Counted from the first letter of the stretch, positions 35,800-48,586 are shown. The stretch is 64,000 bases of DNA from Rugalucina vietnamica (GCA_964017185.1 OZ024873.1:44998760-45062759), one strand, 5' to 3'. Made by a program: numbers and translations. Notes: generated by a model not told the origin, from the sequence alone.

Positions 35800-36262
35800 A
35801 AAGTGATCATATTTCCACTGTAACAAGTCCTAGACCACTTCACCTGGTCTCACTGTATAGCATAGATATAGCCTTTAGATCCTTTGGTAAGTAATGCAAA
35901 TTATCTAATTTGCATATTCATGAATTTTAATAAAAACATTAAAAATGGCTGAAAAATTGTTTTAAAATCAATAAATAAACAAATTTCAGGCTGAAGCTAT
36001 CATGACATCAATATATTTGTCACATGATATATTACTAGTGCAATAACAGTGTCATAATGATGGTTTGGGCCTGAAAATTGTTTATTTATGGATTTTTAAC
36101 CATTTTCAATGTTTTCATTAAAATTCATGAATATGCAAATTAGATAATTTGCATTACTTACCACAGAATAAAGGGGTAATGTCTAAGCTTCACAATGAGA
36201 CCAGACTCAGTTGTCTAGGACAAGGCTTAGCAACAATGGCGATATGATCAATTTTGAAGTCA
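35800..36262. repeat. foldback repeat inside the 3.5-kb element
   Basis: TAAGTAATGCAAATTATCTA ... ATTCATGAATTTTAAT pairs with ATTAAAATTCATGAATATGC ... GCATTACTTACCA. The pairing extends outward through GGTCTCA/TGAGACC and CCTAGAC/GTCTAGG. Arms are roughly 150-200 bp. Confidence 0.7.
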
Positions 36263-36325
36263 CACCTTTTGTCAAGAATCAGGTTAACAGCTGTCATGGA
36301 AACCATGCATTTTAATAGTGTAATT

Positions 36326-36946
36326 GAGTTTACAACTTATCTCTAAATCTAATGACTTTTCCTGCTGTGGTCATTCACAATAAGATAAGGGTCACATTGT
36401 CAAAGTTTGACAAGGGCTTCAATTTCAAAAGAAACAGATGTGGCAGTTTATCTTTTTATCAGGACCTACAACAATGTACTTGAATTTAGGAGGTCAAACA
36501 AATTATATTGATTGAAGTTTTTATTTTTTACCCTAGGATGTCTATTTTTGGTACTATCACCATCCTCTCACAGGTGCACTAAATGGCCATGTCCAGAGAG
36601 AAGGAAGAATATGTCATAATGTATATATTGATGTTTTATCTTTATAAACATCATTTTCTTAAGCTTAAGAAGAAGATTTAATGCATGTATAGAACATTGC
36701 AGCTGAATGAAATAAACTGTCCAATCAAAAATGGTTATTGTCCATTTCAATGTCTTTTCTTGTGACAAAGCTCTGTATTGCTTATAGGACAAATGACCTT
36801 TCATTAAAAGTAAATGTGCTGTCTCCCTGGGGTTAACTTAGGTCATTTTTACTACAAAGGGTTTACACATTCTTTGAAGACAGATTTTACCTTGGAAACA
36901 GGATGAAATTGAAAAAGTCATTAGATTTAGAGATAAGTTGTATCTT
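36326..36946. repeat. inverted repeat, short arms
   Basis: ACAACTTATCTCTAAATCTA followed by ATGACTTTT pairs with AAAAGTCAT and TAGATTTAGAGATAAGTTGT about 560 bp away. Possibly the ends of another MITE. Confidence 0.6.
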
Positions 36947-37054
36947 TGCGGGTAAATACTCTTTGCATTTAAATTTATGTAATATAGTCAAGCAGTCATC
37001 TAAAAATATATTTTAAATGATTTTAGGCTCAGTTCATGACAAAATATAGCAAAA

Positions 37055-38060
37055 GTGAGCAAAGCTCACATACCCCCGGCGGTAGCCATCAGAGGTCATA
37101 CCACTTTGAGACAAAAAGCAGATAACAGAAAAAGGTATACATCTAGTCATCAAATGAATACCTAGGTGTACTGTACACTTCTACAAAGATAGAACATCAA
37201 GGTATCTTCTGGTGTAGATTTGTATAAAATTCAAGAAAGTTCACACAATCAGAGAGAAAGAAAAATGGACAAATAAAGGGACTGATAAGCAGGAGATGCC
37301 TGATTATTTCTTAAACAATATAACTTATCATTCCCAATGTTTGTACTAAATTTCACCTTCCTAAGTTGAGCAGTTCCTGAGAAATTTTTGACAGAAATTT
37401 CCCCATTCATTATACATGAGTGACAGATGTAAAAATTACAAAGTGGAAGAACAATGGAAAAACAAATAGTGGGCATCTGATTTTCTCTTACACAATACAC
37501 CTGGACACTGTCTAAATGTATACAAAATTTGAAGAAGCTGGCATAAATAGGAGCTGAGAAAATCTGTGACAGAAATTTCAATCAGAGAGAAAGAAAAATG
37601 GACAAATAAAGGGACTGATAAGCAGGAGATGGCTGATTCTCTCTTACACAATAAAACTTACCATACCCAATGTTTGTACCAAATTTCATCATCCTATGTC
37701 AAGCAGTTCCTGAGAAATTTTTGACAGACATTTCCCCATTCATTATACAGGAGTGACAGATGGAAAAACTACAAAGTGGAAAAACAAATAGTGGCCATCT
37801 GATTTGCTCTTACACAATACACCTGGACACTGTCTAGATGTAAACAAAATTTGAACAAGCTAGCATAAATAGGAGCTGAGAAATCTGTAACAGAAATTTC
37901 AATCAGAGAGAAAGAAAAATGGATAAATATAAAGGGACTGATAAGCAGGAGATGGCTGATTCTCTCTTACACAATACAACTTACCATACCCAATGTTTGT
38001 ACCAAATTTCATCATCCTATGTCAAGCAGTTCCTGAGAAATCTTTGACAGGAAAAAGTTT

Positions 38061-38091
<31 letters not shown>

Positions 38092-38163
38092 CGCACACAA
38101 ACATCTTTACAGAAAAGACAAAAACTATATACCCCCTATATACTTCGTATATGCCGGGGGTAT
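37055..38163 (+). mobile_element. third HINE-like family, nested in the 3.5-kb element
   Basis: The 5' end is AGCTCACATACCCCCGGCGG. The core has three units of about 330 bp (ATCAGAGAGAAAGAAAAATG near 37249, 37580 and 37903). A (CA)n tract lies at 38061-38098. The 3' end is a hairpin, ATACCCCCTATATACTTCGT ... GGGGGTAT. The 5' ACCCCCGGC pairs with the 3' GCCGGGGGT. Again the loop is TTCG. This is the third nesting level here. Confidence 0.72.
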
Positions 38164-39291
38164 AACAAATGAAACGTTTCATCAATATAACAGATTCTAG
38201 ATATTTTTGCGGCCATTTTGAAAATATGCAAATTAGGACATGAAGACGTCATTTCTCAACTTGCCAACATTGGTTTTTGGATTCAGCACACCAAATTACC
38301 CCTAGTTCAAGTGTCAAACACAAAATGCCTGTACTTGCTAACTTTTCTCAATTCCTGTCTTAACTAAGTGGCCACAACACAAAATATTGATTTTTCAAAC
38401 ACTCAAGGGCAGATGACTCTGCAGTCAGAGGTCGGATCTGTTCAAAATTCGAACTTATCAGAGATGTTATGAATGTCCTTGTTACTTCCAAGAATAAAAG
38501 AAGATCCAAATAAAAATGAAGGGGCTAGAGTGGCCACAACACTAAATATTGATTTTTCACACAGTCAAGGGCAGATAATTCTGCAGTCAAGGGTCGGTTC
38601 TGGCTGAAATTCGAGCTCATCCTAGATGTTATGGCTATCCTTGTTACTTCCAAGTATGAAGAAGATCCGAACAAAATTGAAGGCGCTAGAGTGGCCACAA
38701 CACAAAATAATGATTTTTCAATTACTCAAGGGCAGCTAACTCCACAGTCAGAGGTCAGATCTCGCTGAAATTCGATCCCATCCGAGATATTATAGTTGTC
38801 CTTGTTACCTGCAAGAATGAAGAAGATCCACTGAAAAATAATGGCCCTAGAGTGGCCACAACATTTTTCCCATTATAAGTCAATGGGGATTTTTTCAGAT
38901 GCTCAAGGGCAGATAACTCCGCAATCTGAGGTCGAACCTAGCCGAAATTCGAACTCATCCGAGATGTTATGGTTGTCCTTGTTATTCCCAAGAATGAAGA
39001 AGATCAAAATGAAGTTGCTAGAGTGGCCACAACATTTTCCCCATTATAACTCAATGGGAGCTATTTGTTGTGATGGAAACCAGAGATCTGATCCGACCTG
39101 GCCCAAAACCTGATGCAACCTTTCCCCCACCTCAATGATGCTTTAGATAAAATTTGATTGGCCTTGTTGTCTTAGAGATATTCAAGTTTGAAAATGTGAA
39201 TGCACAGACGCACGGACGGACGCACGGACGGACGCCGGCTCGACTACTATACTATAAGCTCACCTGTGAGCCTTCTGCTCAGGTGAGCTAA

Positions 39292-40589
39292 AAAGTGCTT
39301 TAATTTGTAAGCCATCTCATGTTTTGAGGACAAACTGACATAATCATATGAAACTTACGGTATTTTCTTTTTTGTCATAAAAATCATGGGTTTCCATACA
39401 ATAGGACAACTGAAGTTCCAGTCAATAACTAGAAGCCATTTCCCTGATACCATGCTCAATACACAGTCCTCAGTTGCACTTTATACCATTAGTGTAAATT
39501 AAGCAGAAACGAGATACATCATCTTGGGAGGTTCTGGCCAGCTTAAAAACCTAATAAATGTACAAAAGAAAATGTCAAAGTGGTCGTTTTACGAGTAAAA
39601 TGAATTACTGTGAAATAGTATGTTGTTTGTAGTTCAAAGTAATTACTGTAGTTCAAAGTAATTACTGTAGTTCAAAGTAATTACTGTCCATACACCATCT
39701 CCCAGAAACTGCCTTTTCTAAAATCACACTTTTCTGAAACACCTCATGAAAAATATTTATTAATTGTCACCCTTTTTCATTTGGAAAGTAACAGAATGTT
39801 TCATAAGCATGTTAGTATCAATTGATTAAGAGAAATAATGAAAACGAGATTAACTTGTAGTAACTACGCACAACAGATTATTTGCTAGGGTAACCATGGA
39901 AATATGACTGTGTGAATAACATTGTCAGGGATGGTAATCCTCCAGTACATTTTCTGCATCAGAAAATCATGCAAAGCTTCTAAGAACCAAACCTCTTGAT
40001 AGAGACACTTTCAGGTGAAGTCCTACATACAGGCAGTGCAGTCTCACTTATACACAAAAAATCATGGGTATGCAGTTGCAAAGGTCACAGAGCTAAAGGT
40101 CACATAATGATTTAGCTTGAACATTGATTTCCCTTAATCCTGACAGTAACAACTTCCAGCTTAAGCTAGCTGTCTATAGAAAATGTTCAAAAGTCTTTAC
40201 TGATTTTGGTCACGAAGAAGTTTCAGTGGAGATCATTATAAGCAGTCAAAAGCTAGACCAATGATATGAATGACTGCCTGCAAAACAGTGACAGTGTCTA
40301 ATTGTAACCACAAGATAATGAAGTGTACGGCTAATAGCCAAGGGTCTGGCAAAGGGATCGAAAAATTTATCTCTCAAAGGATGAACACTTTTCAGTTATG
40401 CTTTAATGTTTCACTGTGCCTAATTCAGATTGACAATACATTGAAAAAATTCTTATAATGTCATCATTATAATCCATTCTTTTTATATGACATTTTAATG
40501 TGATAACAATAATAGCAACTTGTGGATAATGTGGCTCAAATAGTTGTAACATAAGCTTTTGCAGCAGCTGTTATTGATAAAATGTTTTG
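39292..40589. other. intron sequence with a short tandem repeat
   Basis: GTAGTTCAAAGTAATTACT is repeated three times at about 39628-39688. It is followed by a partial copy of the 29460 inverted-repeat arm. No gene. Confidence 0.5.
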
Positions 40590-40785
40590 TTTGTTTGTAT
40601 TGTGGTTTACAATCCAAAGTCAACAATTTTCAATCCTACTGGTGGGAGCCACCACTTTCTTAACTATGTATACATAATCGTGAGGACTATGGGGAGTAAA
40701 GGACATTTCTTGGCAGTGACAGTGGGCTTTGAACCCAAGACGTATTGATTGGCAGTCTGATACTCTACCACCAAAGGCCACAACA
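40590..40785 (-). mobile_element. tRNA-derived SINE
   Basis: On the minus strand it begins with a tRNA-like head: an A-box region TGGTGGTAGAGTATCAG (40757-40773) and a B-box GGTTCAAAGCC (40725-40735). A non-tRNA body ends in a GTAAACCACAATACAAAC-like tail. No terminal duplication was resolved. Confidence 0.6.
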
Positions 40786-42145
40786 CTCAGAATCCCAATT
40801 ACTTACGCTTTGCTTCCAAACATGAAGTTTATCTGATGTTCTCCCGAATCTTTTACATGCTTAAATAATTTGTACAATTATAAATGTCACATGTTCATTG
40901 TTTATGATGTAACTTATACAGTTGAAATAAAGCTTTTTTTTTATTACTTTTTATGTATCTTGCTTATATTTTCTTACCTATAAAGAACCAAAAATTAAAA
41001 TATCCAAAACCAAAAATTATGTTGAGACCCTCGTAAATGAGTCAGCGTACTACGCCATGAAATCAGCAGCTATAAGGGTGATCCTTTAGTCACAATATCA
41101 GCTTGCAGCTATGACAAGAATAAATTGCCGAGTCTTAAATAATCAATACAAACTACGAGCCGATGCTCTCTGCAGAATACCAATACTCCTATGCTCCTAC
41201 GAATAATTATTATTGATACGTAGTGACACTGGATAACCGAGATGAAAGGGAAAGGCTTTCTCAGGAATAAATACTTCAAGAGCCCATTATTTCAAGAGAG
41301 CAAACTTTTGATTAAATTGTGGTTATAGGGAAAATATATATATAAGAGGCTGAAGTCTTGGGGACTAAAAAAATCCCAGACAGTATATATAAATGTGTTA
41401 CTCTTTGATTCTTACTTTGCTTTTAGGTTATGCAAGTATAAATATATACCAAGTTTGACTAGCAAAGTGGGCACCTTTTTGGGGAAGAGCTGCTCACTAA
41501 GATGATCGATTGTTCTTTTTGTATTAGTACTTACATGTATTTGCTATTTTTGTTTTTCCCCATTTCAGTTTTTGGGGATGGAATTCCTGCTATTTATGCT
41601 ATTGTTTTTTTTACTTTGCATGTTTTGTATCACATGCAAAAAAAAAATGAATTAACAGACATATGGAGATATATGATGATTGAATTAACATTGGGCAATG
41701 AAATGAAATGGGTGACTGATTCCTATATAATAAGGATGAAAAGTGAAATGTTCTTATAGTTGATGACATGTGCTAAATACAGACTGGTGAGGTTCTACCA
41801 TATTACAACACACCAAACATAATCAATCTGTCTTTAAAACAAGCTCTTTCAAAAAAAAAAAAGAAAAGCTGTGTAAAACAGATCCCTTAAACATAATTGC
41901 AATAATGAATGAAGGTACAGCATATACAATTTAAAATTCATAGAATCTGACTCATTTGATCAATCTAGAAGTGTTTTGACTGGACTAAATGTCAGTTTCT
42001 GTTAGTTTATATTTTCAGTGAGAGTAAACTTTCCTACTGGCACCATATCGTTTACACTTTGAAAACATGACATTTAGTCCAAAATATATGTAGATCTGTA
42101 TGAAATTCGTACTGAAGTAAAAAAACAAAACAAACAAGTACAGGA
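40786..42145. other. no feature recognised
   Basis: AT-rich intron sequence. The 85-codon frame at 41502-41759 resembles a hydrophobic chance frame and is not supported. Confidence 0.45.
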
Positions 42146-43199
42146 ATCAGAGAACCAATGGTCCTGTAAACTCTCACCTGAGATCTGCTGCATATACCAA
42201 TAAACATGTATAAATATTATGGTATTTAACTCCTGTGCAGGGACAGATGAAGCCCTTGGGCCATTTTCTTTTTTCAGAATAATCAATTTTCTGTCCATTT
42301 GCCAATTTCCTGCTGGCTTTTTCCTTCAAATGACATTTTAACAGTTTTTCCCATTCAAATGCATGGGCAACCCATTATGACCTTGCCATAAACTGTGTCA
42401 AGGTCATCACAACATGATTTGTATATAGATTATAGTACTTAAGCCATCGATGCTTCACACCAAGTTTCATGGAAATCTGTCTATTGGTTACAGAGATTTT
42501 TGAAGATTTTTGAAGAAGATTTTTGAAGGGTTTTTACCATATATGGGCATGGTGGCCATCTTGGTCATGTGACCTACATTATTAATATACACATTGGTTA
42601 CCCCATCCTATAGATGATTCACATAAAATTTGGCTTTGATTCGCCAAGTGGTTTCAGAGGAGAAGATGTTTGAATATTATGGTAATATACATGTATATTG
42701 CCCCAGGGTGGGGGCATATGAGCCCTTCGGTCCATTTTTTTTTCAGAATCATTAATATTCAGTCCTACTTCCCATTTCCTGCAAGATTTTCACCTCAAAT
42801 GACTTTTTAAAATTTTTCCCCATTCAAATGTATTGGTGACCTATGTTGACCTTGTCCTAAGATAGGTCAAGGTCATCACAGGGTCATGATTTATATACAC
42901 ATTGTAGTACTTTGATGCTTCATGCCAAGTTTCATTGAAATCGGTCCACCGGTTCTGGAGAAGAAGATTTTTGAAGGGTTTTTACCATATATGGGCATGG
43001 CAGCCATCTTGGTCATATATACACATTGGTTCCCCCTTCATATAGATGCTTCATATAAAATTTGGCTTTGGTTGGCCATGCGGTTTCAGAGAAGAAGATC
43101 TTTGAAAATGGTGGACAATGGACGGACGACGACAGACGGACGCCCGGTGCCTGCCTAAACTATAAGCTCACCTGTGAGCCTTCGGCTCAGGTGAGCTAA
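42146..43199 (+). mobile_element. HINE/pearl-like element, copy F
   Basis: A 5' end of AGAACCAATGGTCCT then CTCACCTGAG (one change from the palindrome); two 455-bp units; a GGACGGACGACGACAGACGG tract; and the 3' hairpin GCTCACC ... GGTGAGC with CCTTCGG and CTAA. It is close to copies C and D in sequence. Confidence 0.8.
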
Positions 43200-43331
43200 A
43201 AAGTCTGAAGTTGTAGAATGTAAATCTTCAACAGCTCAGGACATAAATGCTTTATTTGTTATACTAACTACGACCCATGATATTATGAATACAGGACCTA
43301 TATATATATACAGGTACATATCTATATTGTA

Positions 43332-44298
43332 CGAACGGCATTCAAAAAGTTCGCTGAAAAGTGCCATCATTTTCTTATTTTGTAAAACGGCTGAATTAAT
43401 CTAATACAGTTAAATAGACAAACATGATTTGTACTTATACAGCAAATTTTGCTGCTCTGGCATGAATACAGTGTTAACAGTGGTTGCTATGGAAACCTTA
43501 CATCACGATTACCGGCCCACTTTTGTTCATTTTTGCAAAAAGTCGATGTTTAATGATGACGTTGCATTTGATAGTTTATCGTGCTTTTTTCACCAAACTT
43601 TGTATGAGCAAAGTTCAATATGTTTGCGGTGGGCACATGACGTCATATAAGTGTGTGTTGTCATTTGGGCGTAAAGCGGCCATATGCCTAAAGTGGGTAT
43701 GCCTAAAATGCGAAGGGAACAATGGTCTTCGGTGAATTGTGTGTTTGGAACGGACTATAAAAGAAAGAAACACTGCTAAGAGCAGAAAGCGCATATGGCA
43801 ACAATAAAATTAAGAAAACGGCAATCAACAAGTAGTATGCATGCTTTCTACACCACTAGAAAAGCGTCCATGTCGACTCGCGCAGCATAACGTCAAATAA
43901 CATCATACTATACTGTCGAAAATGATCGTCGTGATAGAAAAGAGTAGAATTTGTGATATACACAACATATCAAATTGTAGTTTCTGCACAATTCACTGCA
44001 TTATACACACAGAACTGACAATTAGACCCGTATGCAAGGTAGATTCCAAAAATGGTTAAGAGCTAGTCAACAGCGGCATGAATGCGTATAGCATGACGTT
44101 GTTATGACGTTGGGCCTGTTTTACTGTTGTTATATTAGACACGCACGTGATTTAATGCCTAATTTTCATCCGATTTTATTCAAATTTTGTGCATATGTTA
44201 ACTATATGTTAATTTACAACATGCACATAGGACATAAATTTCTCATGACAATTACAACTTTGGCAGCACTTTTCCTCAAACTTTTTGAACCCCCCTCG
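43332..44298. mobile_element. mariner-type non-autonomous element
   Basis: 967 bp with inverted ends CGAACGGCATTCAAAAAGTT and, reversed, CGAGGGGGGTTCAAAAAGTT, both continuing to GAAAAGTG. TA precedes the left end; AA follows the right, a possible TA with one change. Ends of this type occur in mariner elements. The interior has a CRE-like TGACGTCA at about 43639 but no transposase. Confidence 0.6.
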
Positions 44299-45250
44299 AA
44301 CAACAGTAAGCTTATGGGCATTACATTGAACTGCAACATGATGCAACTGTGTCTGATTGGTTCATATTTTCTACAGGGAGGTTTTAATATGATGCGGCTC
44401 ATAAAGGCATATGTTACTACACAAAGGAACTAACAATAAAATAAGAATAACAACATCAATATACACAAACAACAAAACAGTTTAAAATAGCCAAATGTGT
44501 ACTTTCAGATCACTGGTGATGACACCCCCCCCCCCCACCCCCTTAAAAAAAACAAAAAAGAAACAAACAAAAAACCCTGAGCTAAGTCACAAGTGACTTA
44601 GTTACATCTTGAAAATTTGAAAAGGTAAACGTAGGCAATGATCAGGAGATGTGCAATCCTGAAGAAACCAGAACAATGTTGCCTAGAAAGGGAGGAATGT
44701 GGCCAGAATGGCAATTAAAATGTTCCTTGAGTCTCAAAGATTAATAAAGCAACAAAACTTTACAACATCATACATATTCTCACCGATTTCCACCCATAGA
44801 CCTTTGTAGGTAGCAGGCAAAAAACAATCAACAATCACAGTGATTTTCACAATGCATACTATATGCATCAAAATGAATGTACGAGAAGTCTACATTTCAA
44901 TTGATCTCTGAACTGATGCGCTACAGGAATATTCTGGCATGATCTTGCATGAAAGCAGTCAAAGATGAGAAGAAAATAGTTTCTATATGCACATCTTTTG
45001 TTTGATTTGTTTGATTGTGGTTTAGCGTCCTAGTGAACAGCTATGGTCATGTTGGGACGTTGCCTCCACTTTATGGGGCTTTTACCTAACATGCTTGAAG
45101 AAATAACCACCCAAGTAAACCAAAAACGCTTATATGTATGAAAGGTTTGATTTGAACCATTTTTCCTGAGCAGACTCAGTAATCAGGTGGTCAGTCTGAG
45201 TAAGTCATAAGCTTTGCCTAGAGGCACAAGCAGACCATCTATTTCTCTCA
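44299..45250. other. intron sequence with a dispersed-repeat fragment
   Basis: A C-rich run lies near 44527-44541. From about 45010 a repeat (ACAGCTATGGTCATGT, then AACCACC-AAGT) matches 51905-52200. No gene. Confidence 0.5.
45010..45250 (+). repeat. dispersed repeat shared with 51905-52180
   Basis: Both copies run from GTGGTTTAGCGTCC or GCTTTATGTCC through AACAGCTATGGTCATGT, AACCACC, TATG(A/G)A(A/T)GG and ATTTCTCT to CCAATGGGCGG. Possibly a SINE or LINE tail. The copy here is cut by the next element. Confidence 0.6.
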
Positions 45251-45867
45251 GGCCCCAATGGGCGGGGGCACAGCCTACATTTGCGCACATTTTTCAAAAA
45301 TTTCGTCTGTGCACAGTTTTCATTTGCGCGCAAAAATGTATATCATTTGCGCACAGTTTTAGTGTTACATTTGCGCGCATGTTTTGCACCCCTTTGGCCA
45401 GCTGCTGGTATTTTATTATATCAAGGTACGATAAATAAAATATCAACACTGTTACCCCTGTTCACCGATCTGGAGATGGAAGAGTTCGAAATGTGTGACT
45501 GCCTTTGTTATAAGCATAAAACCGAGTACAGCTAGTGAGCTAGTAACGGTTATTGTGGCAAGGCCCTGATGGAGAAGTTTGGCTGCTAAACAGTGATTGC
45601 AGACTCCAGCAAACCTAATGAGTTGCGAAATGTATACTCCATAAGATGTTTGGATTGGAAATGACTAAAAAAGATGTATAACTATTAACTTGGACTACAG
45701 TCTTGCGAGCACAAACATACCATTTACCTGAGAAGATCTGATGTGCGCAAATGTAACATATACCTGGGAAAATTGTGTGCGCAAATGAATATGTTTACCT
45801 GGGAAAATTGTGTGCGCAAATGAACCACATTCTTTCAAAAATGTGCGCAAATGTGCTGCCACCCTTT
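45251..45867. mobile_element. MITE with CATTTGCGCACA subterminal repeats
   Basis: It interrupts the CCAATGGGCGG end of the preceding repeat. The left end reads CAGCCTACATTTGCGCACAT and the right end, reversed, GGCAGCACATTTGCGCACAT. CATTTGCGC(A/G)CA is repeated four times at the left and five times, inverted, at the right. No coding sequence. Confidence 0.7.
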
Positions 45868-46384
45868 CAGTATACAAAGATCTTGAACATGCAGGTTTTC
45901 TTGAATCATATGATACAAATATAGATGTTTCATCAGACAGATTTTATTACATCCCTACATATGTGCCATGAAAAATTAATTACTGTAAATGTTTTAACCA
46001 TTGTTCAGCTGCATGATAAAGCCTATAAACTTAATGTTCACAAGTCACTGAAAATAGATTTCTCTAAACAGCAATGATCCTGATTAGTGTGTAGAACTGG
46101 TGTTATTTTGGAAATGTTTGCAAGAGCTAATATTAGCAAATTTGATGCGCTTTGGAATTCATTGTTGCTAATTAAGAATTTTCCTACGCTATAAAGACTA
46201 CATGAACAGATGAACACTAGGTTAGTGGATTTAAGAGATACATATAATTTGGAAATGTGTTACTGTAATAGACAATTTGCAAACTAATGTGAAAAATTGT
46301 AAATTTACAGATCATCAACCATGTCAACAGCTTATATTTACTATTCAAATCAACTATATGATAAACCTGAGTAACCTTGTTTCT
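45868..46384. other. no feature recognised
   Basis: AT-rich intron sequence between two mobile elements. Confidence 0.45.
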
Positions 46385-48515
46385 AACCAGAGGACCATTG
46401 GTCCTGAGAACGCTCACCTGAAGCCTGATCTTGGAGTATTAAGTCATCATGAAATGACCTTGACCTTGAATACTCACACACCTTTATTAACTTCACAAGT
46501 TGTCTGCATCTGCAAAGTTTCAGGTCTCAGGCTGCAATAGTTTCCAAACCCAGTGATAATTTCAATTTTGATATTTAAATGACCTTGGGTCAAGGTCAAC
46601 AAATGACCTTGGCCTTCATTAATTACTTACCTTCATTGACTCCATTAGTTTTCTGCATCTAGCAACTTTGAGGTCTCAGGCTGCAACAGTTTCCAAAATA
46701 TCCATTGTTTTTGCCTTTTCCCATGTAAAAGCCTATGTTTCCAAAATTGACCTTGCTGTAAAATAGGTCACGGTCATCCTAGGGTATCATTTCAACAAAC
46801 TATGATGGGCTGGAGTCCCAAATGCTACATACCAAGTTTCATGAAAATCGGCTTGTCGGTTCTGGAGAAGAAGATTTTTGAGTGGTTTTTACCATAGTTG
46901 GGCATGGCGGCCAGCTTGGTCATGTGACCCGAATTTCATGATTGCACTTTCGTTCCCCCTACCCATGGACACTCCACATAAAATTTCACTTTGATTGGCC
47001 AAGCAGTTTCAGAGAAGAAGATCTTTGAAAAGTGTGTATGGACGACAGACTGGCCAAGGTCAAGAGATGACCTTGACCTAAATTAATAACATAACCTTCA
47101 TCTACTCCATTGGTTGTTTGCATCTACCACTTTTCAGGGCTCAGGCTGCAATAGTTTTCAAAAAATCCATAGTTTTCACTTTTCCCATGTAAAAACCTAT
47201 GTTTCCAAAATTGACATTGCCGTAAAATAGGTCAAGGTCATCCTATGGTCATCATTTGATCAAATTATGATGGGCTGGAGTCCCAAATGCTACATACCAA
47301 GTTTCATGAAAATCGGCCAGCCGGTTCTGGAGAAGAAGATTTTTGAGTGGTTTTTACCATATATGGGCGTGGCGGCCATCTTGGTCATGTGACCTGGATT
47401 TCGCATACAAACTTTCGTCTCCCCTACCAATGGATGCTCCACATAAAATTTCACTTTGATTGGCCAAGCAGTTTCAGAGAAGAAGATCTTTGAAAAGTGT
47501 GTATGAATGACAGACTGGCCAAGGTCAAGAGATGACTTTGACATAAATTAATCACATACCTTCATCTACTCCATTAGTTGTTTGCATCTACCACTTTTCA
47601 GGCCTCAGGCTGCAATAGTTTTCAAAAAATCCATAGTTTTCACTTTTTCCCCATGTAAAAGCCTATGTTTCCAAACTTGACCTTGCCGCCGTAAAATAGG
47701 TCAAGGTCATCCAAGGGTCATCATTTTATCAAACTATGATGGGCTGAAGTCCCCGATGCTACATACCAAGTTTCGTGGAAATCGGCCAGCCGGTTCTGGA
47801 GAAGAAGATTTTTGAGTGGTTTTTACCATATATGGGCATGGCGGCCATCTTGGTCATGTGACTTGGATTTCGCAATCAAACTTTTGTCTCCTCTACCCAT
47901 GGATGCACCACATAAAATTTCACTTTGATTGACCAAGCAGTTTCAGAGAAGAAGATCTTTGAAAAGTGTGTATGGACGACAGACTGGCCAAGGTCAAGAG
48001 ATGACCTTGACCTAAATTAATCACATACCTTCATCTACTCCATTAGTTGTTTGCATCTACCACTTTTCAGGCCTCAGGCTGCAATAGTTTTAAAAAAATC
48101 CATAGTTTTCACTTTTTCCCATGTAAAAGCCTATGTTTCCAAATTTGACCTTGCCATAAAATAGGTCAAGGTCACCCAAAGGTCATCGTTTTATCAAACT
48201 ACGATGGGCTTAAGTCCTCGATGCTACATACCAAGTTTCGTGGAAATCGGCCCACCGGTTCTGGAGAAGAAGATTTTTGAGGGGTTTTACCATATATGGG
48301 CGTGGCGGCCATCTTGGACATGTGACCTAGATTTCGCGATCAAACTTGAAATACCACTAACCAAGGAGGCTCCACATAAAATTTCAACTAGATCGGCCAA
48401 GCGGTTTCAGAGAAGATCTTTGAAATTGTGGACGACGGACGGACAACGGATGGACGGACGCCGGATCATGGCCATCCTATAAGCTCACCTTGTGAGCCTT
48501 CGGATCAGGTGAGCT

Positions 48516-48517
<2 letters not shown>
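46385..48517 (+). mobile_element. HINE/pearl-like element, copy G
   Basis: A 5' AACCAGAGGACCATTGGTCC then GCTCACCTGAAG; four units of about 467 bp (CAAGGTCAAGAGATGACCTT near 47039, 47519 and 47988, with a shorter first unit). Each unit carries TAGGTCAAGGTCATCC or a variant and GGCGGCCATCTTGG. A GACGGACGGACAACGG tract precedes the 3' hairpin with CCTTCGG and CTAA. Confidence 0.85.
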
Positions 48518-48585
<68 letters not shown>

Positions 48586-48586
48586 C
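48515..48586. repeat. (CA)n followed by (A)n
   Basis: About 25 CA dinucleotides and then about 20 A, starting at the 3' end of copy G. Confidence 0.9.

Larger units (their letters stand above)
34846..38366. mobile_element. 3.5-kb TIR element inserted in copy E
   Basis: Inverted ends TAGTTAAGACAG and GAGAAAAG match on both sides. AGT flanks it on both sides (34843-34845 and 38367-38369), a 3-bp target duplication, and removing it restores the unit sequence GCTAGAGTGGCC. Beyond the end, the left and right arms pair again at about 35450-35620 with 38190-38345 (GCTGAATCCAAAAA, CAATGTTGGCAAG). The left arm is interrupted by a repeat also found at 56076-56265. No transposase was recognised. A 3-bp duplication fits CACTA- or PIF-type elements among others. 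Confidence 0.7.
34366..39291 (+). mobile_element. HINE/pearl-like element, copy E (interrupted)
   Basis: About seven tandem units of 155-185 bp marked by CACAAAATATTGATTTTTC and GGGCAGCTAACTC; three lie before and four after a 3.5-kb insertion. The 3' end is AGACGCACGGACGGACGCAC-type sequence, then the hairpin GCTCACC ... GGTGAGC with a TTCT loop and CTAA. The usual CCAGAGGACC 5' end was not found, so the left boundary is approximate. Confidence 0.7.

Noticed and set aside
40590..40785. Plus-strand TTTGTTTGTTTG tract as the end of a LINE poly-A
   Set aside because: The A- and B-box positions on the minus strand show that this is the tail side of a tRNA-derived SINE instead.
43429..43735. Two plus-strand frames next to a CRE-like TGACGTCA, considered as a promoter-proximal gene
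   Set aside because: They lie inside a mariner-type non-autonomous element defined by inverted ends and overlap in two frames without recognisable protein features.
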